Below are positions 17,063 to 25,517 of a DNA stretch of 64,000 bases, piece by piece; the stretch's first letter is position 1, and each line of letters starts with the position of its first letter. Source of the DNA: Streptomyces sp. TRM68416. Its GTDB lineage: Bacteria; Actinomycetota; Actinomycetes; Streptomycetales; Streptomycetaceae. The translations under genes were made by a program, and so were the position numbers. A model generated the notes under the pieces. The model made no database searches. It was not told the DNA's origin and was given only the letters and a program-made list of their open reading frames with translations. The stretch spans positions 1 through 64,000 of the forward strand of contig NZ_JACVWU010000029.1 in assembly GCF_014596915.1 (NCBI RefSeq), in the 5' to 3' direction.

Positions 17063-17832
17063 GCCGCCACCTCCAGCCGTACGCTCTCCCCGTGCCCCAG
17101 CCGGTGCACCGCCACGCGGGGCGCGCGCTCCGCGGCCAGGCGCACGAACTCGTCGCCCGGCGCATGGAACTCATGGGGGCGCACCGCGTCCATGCCGATC
17201 GGCCAGTACGTGCCGTAGTGCACCGGCACTGCGCTGCGCGGCCCGAGCCGGGCCAGCGCCTCGGCCGCCCGCCCCGCGTCCAGATGCCCCTCCCCGAGGT
17301 ACGGCCCCCAGCCGCCCACCGGCAGCAGCGCCGCGTCGACCGGCCCGACCTCCTCGGCCATCGAGTCGAACAGGCCGGTGTCCCCGGCGAAGTAGGTGCG
17401 CGCCTCGCCCTCGACGACGTAGCCGAGGGCGGGGGAGCGGTGCCGTCCGACCGGCAGCCGCCGTCCGTCGTGCGCCGCGGACACCGCCCGCACCGCGAGT
17501 CCGCCCACCTCGGTGACATCGCCGGGCCGCACCTCGGTCACCCGCAGATGGGTGAGCCGGCGCAGCCCCGGAACGGCCCGGGGTGCGCCCCGGGGCACGA
17601 GCAGGCGCGTGCCCGGGGCGAGCCGCGCCAGCGAGGGAACGTGCAGGTGGTCGGCGTGCAGATGGGACACCAGCGCCACGTCGGCCTGCCAGGCGTCGGG
17701 CGGGGGGAGCGCACCCCGGCGCCGGCGCAGATGCGCGAGCCGGCGTGCGAACAGAGGGTCGGTGAGCACGCGTACGTCCGAGTCGGCGACCGTGCAGGTG
17801 GCGTGACCCCACCAGGTGATCTCCACCGGCAC
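17059..17832 (-). CDS. Metallo-beta-lactamase-fold hydrolase (UlaG-like)
   Basis: A 257-aa protein with HLHADH (residues 57-62), a third His in SAAHDGRRLP, GDTGLFD and a late HYGTYWP His, which is a complete two-metal site. No signal peptide is present. It belongs to the small MBL group typified by UlaG-like L-ascorbate-6-phosphate lactonases and phosphodiesterases. Overlap with the downstream DedA gene suggests a lipid-related role, which is inference only. Confidence 0.8.
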   Translation of the reverse strand: MPVEITWWGHATCTVADSDVRVLTDPLFARRLAHLRRRRGALPPPDAWQADVALVSHLHADHLHVPSLARLAPGTRLLVPRGAPRAVPGLRRLTHLRVTEVRPGDVTEVGGLAVRAVSAAHDGRRLPVGRHRSPALGYVVEGEARTYFAGDTGLFDSMAEEVGPVDAALLPVGGWGPYLGEGHLDAGRAAEALARLGPRSAVPVHYGTYWPIGMDAVRPHEFHAPGDEFVRLAAERAPRVAVHRLGHGESVRLEVAA

Positions 17833-17917
17833 CTCTTTGCCTCCTTCGCGCGACTCCCCCGAAGCCTACGGGCAGGAGTAGTGTCGGCGCCTGAAACCCG
17901 GAGGTGAGGGGGACGCC

Positions 17918-18319
17918 ATGGGACCGGTGCGGGTCACGGCGATCGCGAGTCTGACGCCGCTCGAAGAACTGGACGCCGATCCCTTCCTGGTGGACTCCCG
18001 CAGCCAGTACGCCATCTGCGCGCGCTGGGCCGCCGAGCGCGGCTACACGGTGAGCCGCGAGCTGCTGATCCGGGGGCTGCGTCCCGACCACGGCGTGCTG
18101 TGGGACGGCGTACGTCCCGGCAGGGACCTGTTCGTGGCCCCCTGTCGGCGGGTGCTGGAGAGCGCCCTGTCCTCCGCCGAGGAGTTCGCCGCCGAGTGCG
18201 CGCGGCGGGGGGTGCGGGTGGAGACGGTGGGCTGCGAGGAGCCGTCGTACGACTCGCAGATGAAGGCCAGGGTCCACCGCAGGCTGTCGATGCCGACGGC
18301 GGGCTACGACGGCCGCTGA
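17918..18319 (+). CDS. Conserved protein with resemblance to a serine-recombinase N-terminal fold
   Basis: A 133-aa protein with GGAGGTGAGG upstream. Segments such as SRSQYAICARWAAERGYTV and FAAECARRGVRVETV recall the alpha/beta fold of resolvase N-terminal domains (residue-step helices after a beta strand), but the catalytic Ser is not placed as in recombinases and there is no DNA-binding tail. I treat it as a conserved actinobacterial hypothetical protein, not a recombinase. It diverges from the MBL gene by 85 bp. Confidence 0.6.
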   Translation: MGPVRVTAIASLTPLEELDADPFLVDSRSQYAICARWAAERGYTVSRELLIRGLRPDHGVLWDGVRPGRDLFVAPCRRVLESALSSAEEFAAECARRGVRVETVGCEEPSYDSQMKARVHRRLSMPTAGYDGR

Positions 18320-18410
18320 GCGCTCCGCTGGGTTGGCCGGGATGGGCGGTGGTTCGGCTGCGGCGCCGTCGTGGCTGGGCGCGCAGTTCCCCGCGCCCCT
18401 TCGGGGCGCT
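18319..18410 (-). repeat. Intergenic repeat, copy 2
   Basis: Read on the minus strand: a hairpin of AGCGCCCC/GGGGCGC type (18391-18410), then GGAACTGCGCG-CCAGCC, a GCAGCCGAA block and GGCCAACCCAGCGGAGCGCT (18338-18319). The same blocks in the same order form copy 3 at 35706-35788. It begins at the stop codon of the preceding gene and its hairpin may terminate it. Confidence 0.75.
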
Positions 18411-18475
18411 GCTGAAGCCGGGCTGTGTGACAAGGTGGGTTCAGGCCCGCGGGGTGACGGGTCGGGACGTGAGGT

Positions 18476-20548
18476 GTGCGGGGCGTGCGGGCAGGTCGGT
18501 GGCGGCGGGTTGCCAGTCAGGTCGGGCGGAGCGTCGCGGTGTGGGCGGTCTCCACGCTCACCATGCTCGTGCTCGCCGGGATCCTGCCCGACTTCCAGCT
18601 GCAGTCCGCGGACGGCGACAGCGCCACCCGGATCGCCGTCACGGCCGCGTTCGGCGCCGGCGCCTTCGGTCTGCTGTCCGCCCTGGTCTGGCCGCTGCTC
18701 GTGCGGCTGCTGCTGCTCGTGCCGGCCCTCGTCCTCGGCCTGCTGGTCTTCTTCCTCAACGGCGGCCTCCTGCTGGTCGCCCTGCGGCTGAACCCGGCCG
18801 AGCGCGGCGGGGCCGCCTGGGAGACCGCCGTGGTGGTCGCCGCCGTGATGTCCGCCGTGGCCTCCGCGACCGGCGCCGCCCTCGCCGTACGCGACGACGA
18901 CGCCTACCGGCGCCGCCTGTACCGCCTAGCCGACCGCCGCCGCAACACCCGGCCGCCCTGCCCCGCCACCCCGGGAACCGTCTTCCTGCAGCTCGACGGC
19001 GTAGGCCACGACGTGCTGCTGGACGCCGTACGCAAGGACCTCATGCCGACCGTCGCCCGCTGGCTGCGCGGCACCCACCGGCTGACCCCTTGGCGCACCG
19101 ACTGGTCCAGCCAGACCGGCGCCAGCCAGCTGGGCATCCTGCACGGCAGCAACCACGACGTCCCCGCCTTCCGCTGGTACGAGAAGGAGAACCGGGAGGT
19201 GATGGTCTGCAACCGCCCCACCAGCGCCGCCGAACTCCAGCGGCGCGCCGTGCGGCACACGGGCGACGGCGGACTGCTCACCGTCGACGGCGCCAGCCGC
19301 GGCAACCTGTTCAGCGGCGGCGCCGGCGAACAGGCCCTCGTGCTGTCCATCGCGACCCGGCGCCGCGGCCGCGAGAACCGCTCCCGGGCGGGCTACTTCG
19401 CCTACTTCTCCGACCCGGCCAACGCGGTGCGCACCGCCCTGTCGTTCGTCGCCGAGGTCGGCCGTGAGATCGGCCAGTCCACCCGGGCCCGGCTGCGCAA
19501 GGCCCGCCCCCGGGTCTCCCGCGGCGGCCTCTACCCCTTCGTCCGCGCCTTCGCGACCGTCGTCGAACGGGACGTCGTCGTCGCCGCGGTGATGGGCGAC
19601 ATGCTCGCCGGCCGCACCGCCGTCTACGCCGACCTCGTCGCCTACGACGAGGTGGCGCACCACTCCGGGCCGACGAGCCGCGACGTCGAACAGGTCCTCG
19701 AACGCCTCGACCGGGCGCTCGAACAGATCGAGAAGGTCGCCGAGCACGCCCCGCGCCCCTACCGGGTCGTCGTCCTCTCCGACCACGGCCAGAGCCCCGG
19801 CGAGACCTTCCGCGCCCGCTACGGCCTCACCCTCGCCGACCTGGTGCGGGCCGGCAGCGGCCTGCCCGTACCGCGCCGCGCGCGCCGCACCCACAGCGGC
19901 ACCGAGGCCCGCGCCGCCGTGCGGGCCGCGCTGCGCATCCCGGTCGAGGAGAGCGGCGAGAAGCACCGCCCGACCCGCCGCTCGGAACCGATCGTGCTCG
20001 CCTCCGGCAACCTCGGCCTGGTCTCCTTCCCGGACGTCCCCCACCGGATGACCAAGGAGGAGATCGACGCCCGCCACCCCGCCCTGCTGACCACGCTCGC
20101 CAACCACCCCGGCATCGGCTTCCTGCTGGTCCGCAGCGAGAAGCACGGCGGTGTCGTGCTCGGCCCGTTCGGCGCCGAGATCCCGCTGGACGAACTCGAC
20201 CACAATCCCGGCCCGCTCGCGCCCTTCGGACCCGGCGCGGCGGACGCCGTCCGGCGTACGCACTCCTTCCCGCACACCGCCGACATCATGGTCAACTCCA
20301 TGTACGACCCGGCCGACGGGGAAGTCCTCGCCTTCGAGGAGCAGATCGGCTCGCACGGCGGACTCGGCGGCGCGCAGGGCAGGCCCTTCCTGATGTCCCC
20401 GGTCGCCCTGTCCGCGCCGGTCGAGGACGGCGAGGAGCTGGCGGGCGCCGAGCACGTCCACCGGGTCCTGCGCCGCTGGCTGCGCGAGTCGGACGGCCCC
20501 GAGGTGCCGGTGGAGCCGGAACGGGAGGCCGAGGAGCGGGCGGCCTGA
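18476..20548 (+). CDS. Membrane-anchored alkaline-phosphatase-superfamily phosphodiesterase with a holin-like N-terminus
   Basis: GTG 18476 follows a purine-rich GGACGTGAGG. The 690-aa protein begins with about four hydrophobic helices (residues 20-140) of the kind annotated as phage-holin-like, then a phosphodiesterase/nucleotide pyrophosphatase domain: FLQLDGVGHD (metal Asp), TDWSSQTGASQLGILHGSN with the Thr/Ser nucleophile region, LVAYDEVAHHSGP and VLSDHGQSPGETF (metal Asp-His). It is a plausible membrane-bound hydrolase of phosphodiesters. The C-terminal 30 residues are acidic. Its substrate is unknown; it is unlikely to be a holin. Confidence 0.75.
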   Translation: MRGVRAGRWRRVASQVGRSVAVWAVSTLTMLVLAGILPDFQLQSADGDSATRIAVTAAFGAGAFGLLSALVWPLLVRLLLLVPALVLGLLVFFLNGGLLLVALRLNPAERGGAAWETAVVVAAVMSAVASATGAALAVRDDDAYRRRLYRLADRRRNTRPPCPATPGTVFLQLDGVGHDVLLDAVRKDLMPTVARWLRGTHRLTPWRTDWSSQTGASQLGILHGSNHDVPAFRWYEKENREVMVCNRPTSAAELQRRAVRHTGDGGLLTVDGASRGNLFSGGAGEQALVLSIATRRRGRENRSRAGYFAYFSDPANAVRTALSFVAEVGREIGQSTRARLRKARPRVSRGGLYPFVRAFATVVERDVVVAAVMGDMLAGRTAVYADLVAYDEVAHHSGPTSRDVEQVLERLDRALEQIEKVAEHAPRPYRVVVLSDHGQSPGETFRARYGLTLADLVRAGSGLPVPRRARRTHSGTEARAAVRAALRIPVEESGEKHRPTRRSEPIVLASGNLGLVSFPDVPHRMTKEEIDARHPALLTTLANHPGIGFLLVRSEKHGGVVLGPFGAEIPLDELDHNPGPLAPFGPGAADAVRRTHSFPHTADIMVNSMYDPADGEVLAFEEQIGSHGGLGGAQGRPFLMSPVALSAPVEDGEELAGAEHVHRVLRRWLRESDGPEVPVEPEREAEERAA

Positions 20549-20629
20549 AAAACCGGGTGCGGCAAAACGGTCGTACGCAGACACTGTTCGCAGTCGAACT
20601 CGTACGAACACCTTTGAGGAGTACCTGCT

Positions 20630-21723
20630 TTGCAGGCTGCCGTTACTGTCACCCCGGCCCGTCTCCCCGACCTGCTGCTCGGCCTCGCCACCGTGCGGCC
20701 GGTCTTCGTGTGGGGCGCTCCCGGCATCGGAAAGTCCTCCCTGGTAAGGGACTTCGCCGAGTCGCTGGGCCTGGTGGGGGTCCCCCCACGCCCTTGAGGC
20801 AGTGGGGGAGCGTGAGTCTGCTCGGCACCCAGCTGGCCCCGGAGGACCTGATCGGCGTACCGCAGATCCGGGACGGGCGGTCGGTGTTCTGCCCGCCGGA
20901 GACGATCGCCCGCGACGAGCCGTACTGCCTGTTCCTGGACGAGCTGAACGCCTCCACGCCGGATGTGCAGAAGGCCTTCTACTCGCTGATCCTGGACCGC
21001 CGCATCGGCAACTACGAGCTGCCGAAGGGCTCGATCGTGATCGGCGCCGGCAACCGCGCCACCGACAACGCCCTCGCCCGTCCGATCGCCTCCGCCCTGG
21101 TCAACCGCCTCACCCACGTGCACCTGGAGGCGTCCGCCAAGGACTGGCTGACCTGGGCCGCGAACAACGGCCTCCACTCGTGGGTGCTGGACCACGTCAC
21201 CGACCGGCCCGACCACCTGTGGTCCAAGCCGCCCAAGACCGAGGAGCCGTTCTCCACGCCGCGCTCCTGGCACATGCTCTCCGACGCGCTGCACTCCTTC
21301 GGCCGCGACCTGGACGAGGAGACCCTGAAGGTCCTCGCGCACGGCACGCTGACGCCCGCCCACGCCACCGCCTTCTGCGGCTACGTCAAGGTCGTGCGCA
21401 GCCGGTTCGGCATCGAGGCGATCATCAAGGGCGACGCCCGCTGGCCGAACCGGCTGGAGGACCGCGACCTGCTGTACTACCTCGCCGACTCCTTCCGCGG
21501 CCGCCTGGTCAAGGAACTGCCCGCGAGCAAGGAGCACATGTCGGCGAACGGCCGGCAGACCGCGTACCGGGCCAAGTCGCTGCTCGTGCAGCTCGCCGAG
21601 ATCTCCGTCGAGGTCGCCCAGACCGTCATCGCCTCCGACGCCGACGGCAACCCGGTGCTGCCCTCCTGGTTCCTGGTCGAGGCGGCGCGGGACATGCCGC
21701 GGCTGGTGGAGACGCGCCGGTGA
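20630..21723 (+). pseudogene. MoxR-family AAA+ ATPase gene, frame-broken by a small palindromic insertion
   Basis: Translation would start at TTG 20630 behind GAGGAG and gives QAAVTVTPARLPDLLLGLA, then the Walker A region GAPGIGKSS, but ends at TGA 20795-20797. The rest of the protein (VSLLGTQLAPEDLIGVPQI, Walker B LFLDELNAS, sensor 1 GAGNRATD) continues in another frame from a GTG at 20812. The break coincides with a GTGGGGG/CCCCCAC palindromic element. A product from the internal GTG would lack Walker A and could not bind ATP normally. The downstream partner starts on the last bases of this gene (GTGA overlap), so translation of the 3' part may still matter for coupling. Confidence 0.8.
20774..20811. 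mobile_element. Small palindromic insertion inside the MoxR gene
   Basis: About 38 bp with CCCCCAC (20783-20789) pairing with GTGGGGG (20802-20808) around a 12-nt loop, preceded by GTGGGGGTCC. It interrupts a conserved stretch of the ATPase, shifts the frame and supplies the TGA. It resembles the G-rich palindromic element in fdhD (50011-50053), with a shared CGTGGGGGAG-like end. Exact ends cannot be fixed without an uninterrupted homologue. Confidence 0.65.
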
Positions 21724-23510
21724 GCCGTACCCGGCCGAAGAAGCGGGACCTCGCGGCGGAGGCCTTCGCCGAGGGGCTGCGGCTGGTGAAGGCCAACCCG
21801 GCGCTCGCGGCGGTGGAGTTCAGCGTCTGCCGCCAGGAGAGCTGCGAACTGACCCCGCGCGACGGGCTGGTGCGCGTCGACTCCGACGCCACCCTGCACG
21901 TCCACCCGGACCGGCTCGCCGAACCGGCCCGGTGGGCCTGGTCCCTCGCCCACGCCGTCCTCCACCTCGGCTTCGGCCACGTCCCGGCCGCCAAGGGCGA
22001 GCGCCCGCAGCCCGACCGCTGCGACCTCGCCGCCCGGTGCGTCGTCGTCAACCGCTTCCTGCTCGGCTTCACCATCGGCACCGCCCCCGACGACCTGCCC
22101 GCCGCCTACCCCGACGGCGACGAGGAACGGCTCGCCGCCCGCTGGCGCCGGGACGGCATCCCGGCCGTGTACGAGCGCTGCGGCACCGCGGGCGACGAGC
22201 CGGACCTGCGGCTCGTGCCGTGGCACGGCTGGTACGGGCAGCCCCCGGACCACCAGCTGGCGTTCGCCACCGCCCTGACCCGGACCGTGTCCGCGGCGAT
22301 GGACATGGCGGGCGGCCGCCGCGACTCCCACGACGCCGAGGCGCCACAACTGCGGCCGTGGGAGCAGGCGCTGAGCTGGTTCGTCTCCTCCTACCCGCTG
22401 CTCGGCGGCATCGCGGCCGGCATCAAGCTGGTCGCCGACCTCGAACTCGTCCACGCGCACGGCATCGCCATCGCCGCCGTCGACACCGAGGCCGGCGAGA
22501 TCTACGTCAACCCGCTGCGCACCCTCGACGAGGAGGAGTGGCGGTTCGTCCTGGCCCACGAGATGCTGCACGCCGCGCTGCGCCACGGCGACCGCTGCGG
22601 CACCCGCGACCCCTACCTGTTCAACGTCGCCTGCGACTACGTCATCAACGGCTGGCTGTGCGAGATGCAGGTCGGCACCATGCCCGAAGGCCTGCTCCAC
22701 GACCGGGAGCTGGCCGGCCTGTCCGCCGAGGAGGTCTACGACCGGATCGTCGGCGACCTGCGGCGCATGCGGCGGCTGGCCACCCTGCGCGGCAAGGGCG
22801 TCGGCGACGTCCTCGGCGGCCCGCTCGGCCCGCCCGGACCCCGCGTCGACCTCGACGAGTTCTACCGCCGCGGCCTGGCGAACGGCCTCGACCTGCACCA
22901 GCGGCAGGAGCGCGGATTCCTGCCCGGCGGCCTGGTCGAGGAGATCCGCGCGCTCAGCCATCCGCCGCTGCCCTGGGACGCCCAACTGGCCCGCTGGTTC
23001 GACGAGTTCGTGCCCCGCCCGGAGCCGGTACGGACGTATGCGCGCCCCGCGCGGCGGCAGGCCTCCACCCCCGACATCCCGCGCGCGGGCCGCTACTTCC
23101 CGCCCGAGGAGATCGCCCGCTGCACCTTCGGCGTGGTCCTGGACACCTCCGGCTCGATGGGCCGGGTGCTGCTCGGCAAGGCGCTCGGCGCCATCGCCTC
23201 CTACGCCGAGGCCCGGGACGTACCGGCCGCGCGCGTGGTGTTCTGCGACGCGGCGCCGCACGACGCGGGCTATCTGCCGGTGACCGAGATCGCCGAACGG
23301 GTGCGGGTGCACGGCCGGGGCGGCACGGTGCTCCAGCCGGGCATCGATCTGCTGCACCGCGCCGACGACTTCCCGCCCGGCGCGCCGGTGCTGGTCATCA
23401 CCGACGGCTGGTGCGACGTGCTGCGGGTGCGGCGCGAGCACGCGTACCTGATTCCGCAGGGTGCGCGGCTGCCCTTCACCGCACGTGGACCGGTCTTCCG
23501 GGTGAGCTGA
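21720..23510 (+). CDS. DUF2201-type metallopeptidase with C-terminal VWA domain
   Basis: GTG 21720 overlaps the stop of the MoxR gene. The 596-aa protein contains HEMLH at residues 280-284 with a later Asp in ACDYVING, the zinc-peptidase-like motif of DUF2201, and a von Willebrand A-type domain with the MIDAS motif DTSGSMG from residue 475. A second, degenerate HAVLH...GH (residues 78-87) lies in an N-terminal repeat of the same fold with Glu replaced by Ala. MoxR/VWA pairs act as chaperone-like complexes that insert metals or remodel partner proteins. Here the ATPase half is broken, so the activity of this protein is in question. Confidence 0.8.
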   Translation: MSRTRPKKRDLAAEAFAEGLRLVKANPALAAVEFSVCRQESCELTPRDGLVRVDSDATLHVHPDRLAEPARWAWSLAHAVLHLGFGHVPAAKGERPQPDRCDLAARCVVVNRFLLGFTIGTAPDDLPAAYPDGDEERLAARWRRDGIPAVYERCGTAGDEPDLRLVPWHGWYGQPPDHQLAFATALTRTVSAAMDMAGGRRDSHDAEAPQLRPWEQALSWFVSSYPLLGGIAAGIKLVADLELVHAHGIAIAAVDTEAGEIYVNPLRTLDEEEWRFVLAHEMLHAALRHGDRCGTRDPYLFNVACDYVINGWLCEMQVGTMPEGLLHDRELAGLSAEEVYDRIVGDLRRMRRLATLRGKGVGDVLGGPLGPPGPRVDLDEFYRRGLANGLDLHQRQERGFLPGGLVEEIRALSHPPLPWDAQLARWFDEFVPRPEPVRTYARPARRQASTPDIPRAGRYFPPEEIARCTFGVVLDTSGSMGRVLLGKALGAIASYAEARDVPAARVVFCDAAPHDAGYLPVTEIAERVRVHGRGGTVLQPGIDLLHRADDFPPGAPVLVITDGWCDVLRVRREHAYLIPQGARLPFTARGPVFRVS

Positions 23511-23574
23511 GCCGGAATGTGATCGGATGGGGTCCACGGACCCCGAAAACGGGACCTCATCGAAGGGATTTATC

Positions 23575-24003
23575 GTGGCAACCACGCGCTCCGCACACAC
23601 CGTGTGGGAAGGCAATCTGTTCCAGGGCAACGGCGTCGTCACCTTCGACTCCTCCGGCGCGATCTCCGCGCAGCCGGTGTCGTGGCCGTCGCGCGCCGAG
23701 GAGGCCAATGGCAAGACCAGCCCGGAGGAGCTGATCGCCGCCGCCCACTCCAGCTGCTACTGCATGGCCTTCTCCAACGGCCTGGACAAGGCGGGCACTC
23801 CGCCCACCAAGCTGGTCACCTCCGCGGACGTGACCTTCCAGCCGGGGCAGGGCATCACCGGCATCCACCTCACCGTCGAGGGCACCGTGCCCGGCATCAC
23901 CGAGGAGGCCTTCCTCGCCGCGGCCGAGGACGCCAAGGCCAACTGCCCGGTCAGCCAGGCCCTGAAGGCCGTACCGATCACACTGTCGGCGAAGCTCGCC
24001 TGA
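23575..24003 (+). CDS. OsmC/Ohr family peroxiredoxin
   Basis: GTG 23575 (MATTRSAHTVWEGN) follows GAAGGGA; an earlier ATG at 23527 lacks a ribosome binding site. The 142-aa protein has two redox Cys regions of the family: SSCYCMAFSNGL (about residue 63) and ANCPVSQAL (about 124). OsmC proteins reduce organic hydroperoxides using dithiols in the cytoplasm and respond to osmotic or peroxide stress. It is followed by a strong terminator and appears monocistronic. Confidence 0.85.
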   Translation: MATTRSAHTVWEGNLFQGNGVVTFDSSGAISAQPVSWPSRAEEANGKTSPEELIAAAHSSCYCMAFSNGLDKAGTPPTKLVTSADVTFQPGQGITGIHLTVEGTVPGITEEAFLAAAEDAKANCPVSQALKAVPITLSAKLA

Positions 24004-24030
24004 GCCGCCCGGCGCACCGCACCACCACAC

Positions 24031-24068
24031 GTCGCGCAGGCCGCCCCCGCCGGGGCGGCCTGCGCGAC
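24031..24068. terminator. Very strong terminator hairpin after OsmC
   Basis: A perfect 17-bp GC-rich stem (24031-24047 with 24052-24068) closes a 4-nt loop 27 bp after the osmC stop. Confidence 0.85.
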
Positions 24069-24128
24069 GTCGGTTCGCGGGGGCGGGCGCGGGTATGACA
24101 AGGACGCCGGGGTGTCGGAAGGATATTG

Positions 24129-25511
24129 ATGGTGCCGGGAACGTCCAGCAGCGCGGCGGTACTTGACTCCGCGCCTCGGGAACTCACCCGTATTCTGCTG
24201 TTGTTCAGCCTGGGCTGCCGGATCGGCCCCGAGGGCGCGGCCCTCGGCGGACTCGTCGACCGGCTGGAGTTCGGCCGCTTCCGGCCGCACCTGGAGTCCG
24301 GCGAGGCGGTGCTGCCCGTACCGGTGCTGGCCGAGCGGTTGGCCCCGGACCGGCTGGGGCTGCCGCACGGCGACCACGGCCTGGCCCTCGCCTCCTGCGA
24401 GCTGCTGGTCGTCGCCACCCCGCGCGGGGACGCCACGCTGATGCTGGACTGCGGCTTCGACGGGGGCACCGACGCGGCCTCCGTCGCCGCCTGGCTGGCG
24501 ACCACCTGCTTCGAACGCGACGGCCTCCGGCTGGACGAACGGCCGCTGTTGGAGGTGGTGGGTGTACGGCTCGGACTCTCCGAACCCCTTGCCTTCGGCC
24601 TGAACGTGCACCAGCTCGTCTTCCCCGGCGGCAGTCTGCGCGAGGAGCTGCTCGCCCACGGCGACGAGACCCGCCAGGCGGCCCTGCTCAACGGCATCAT
24701 CTACCGCGGCAGGATGCCCAGCGAGGGCGCCGACCGGCTCACGGTCAGCGTGCCGCCCAACCTCCGGAACCACGGTGTCACCCTGTCCGCGCACGGCCGA
24801 GGCGTCTCCGTGCAGGCCGGCTGGGCGCCGCACGTGGAGAACGGCCTGGTCCTCGTCGCCCTCGGCATGATCTCCGCGCTGGCCGTCCTCCAGCGCACCC
24901 GGCTCGCGGCCTTCGCGATGATGAAGGAGAACGAACGGGCGCTGACCACCTCGCCCTCCGAGATCCGCACCCTCATCTCGCGGCTGTCCGACGGGGTCAA
25001 CGAACTCCAGCTGGACCTGGCCTTCGGCGTCGAGGCCTACGTGGACAGCCTGCTGATCCCGGAGATGCTGACGGAGGGCTTCCAGTCCTCGCTGCGCGAC
25101 ACCCTCGGCATCCGCGACAGCCTGGACAACTCCGCCCGTATGGTCGAGCGCCTGACCTCGGTGATCAGCGCCCGGTCGGCGGCCCTGGACGCCGCCCTCG
25201 CGGAGCGGGACGAACGGCAGAACCGCATCGTCTCCGCGCTGGTCACCGCCGCCACGCTGATCGCCCTGCCGCCGACGCTGCTGCTGGCGTTCTTCGGCGC
25301 GAACGCCAGCGACGTCGACGAGAACCACTCCGTCCTCGACCTCGGGCGGTACGGCACCGCGTACGCTCTGGCCTGGCTGCCCTTCGTCGTGCTGGTCGTG
25401 ATCGGATACGTCCTGCTGCGGCGGGTGGGCAGGGACTCCGGCTCGCTGCTGGCCCGCTCCGACGACGGACCCGCACCGGTGCCCGCACCACGTACCCCCT
25501 CCGGGAGCTGA
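24129..25511 (+). CDS. CorA-like two-helix membrane protein of uncertain function
   Basis: ATG 24129 follows GGAAGGA. The 460-aa protein has a long soluble N-terminal part (to about residue 375) with a helical stretch rich in Ala, Asp and Arg, then two C-terminal transmembrane helices separated by a short loop. The first ends in LAFFGANASDV, at the position of the GMN motif that ends the pore helix in CorA magnesium channels. Topology and length fit the CorA superfamily, but the selectivity motif is GAN, so transport of Mg is doubtful. It precedes a GDPD gene by 6 bp, probably as an operon. Confidence 0.5.
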   Translation: MVPGTSSSAAVLDSAPRELTRILLLFSLGCRIGPEGAALGGLVDRLEFGRFRPHLESGEAVLPVPVLAERLAPDRLGLPHGDHGLALASCELLVVATPRGDATLMLDCGFDGGTDAASVAAWLATTCFERDGLRLDERPLLEVVGVRLGLSEPLAFGLNVHQLVFPGGSLREELLAHGDETRQAALLNGIIYRGRMPSEGADRLTVSVPPNLRNHGVTLSAHGRGVSVQAGWAPHVENGLVLVALGMISALAVLQRTRLAAFAMMKENERALTTSPSEIRTLISRLSDGVNELQLDLAFGVEAYVDSLLIPEMLTEGFQSSLRDTLGIRDSLDNSARMVERLTSVISARSAALDAALAERDERQNRIVSALVTAATLIALPPTLLLAFFGANASDVDENHSVLDLGRYGTAYALAWLPFVVLVVIGYVLLRRVGRDSGSLLARSDDGPAPVPAPRTPSGS

Positions 25512-25517
25512 CCGACC

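Noticed and set aside
17918..18319. Possible serine recombinase
   Set aside because: There is a faint N-terminal-fold resemblance, but no correctly placed catalytic serine, no DNA-binding domain and no attachment-site repeats.
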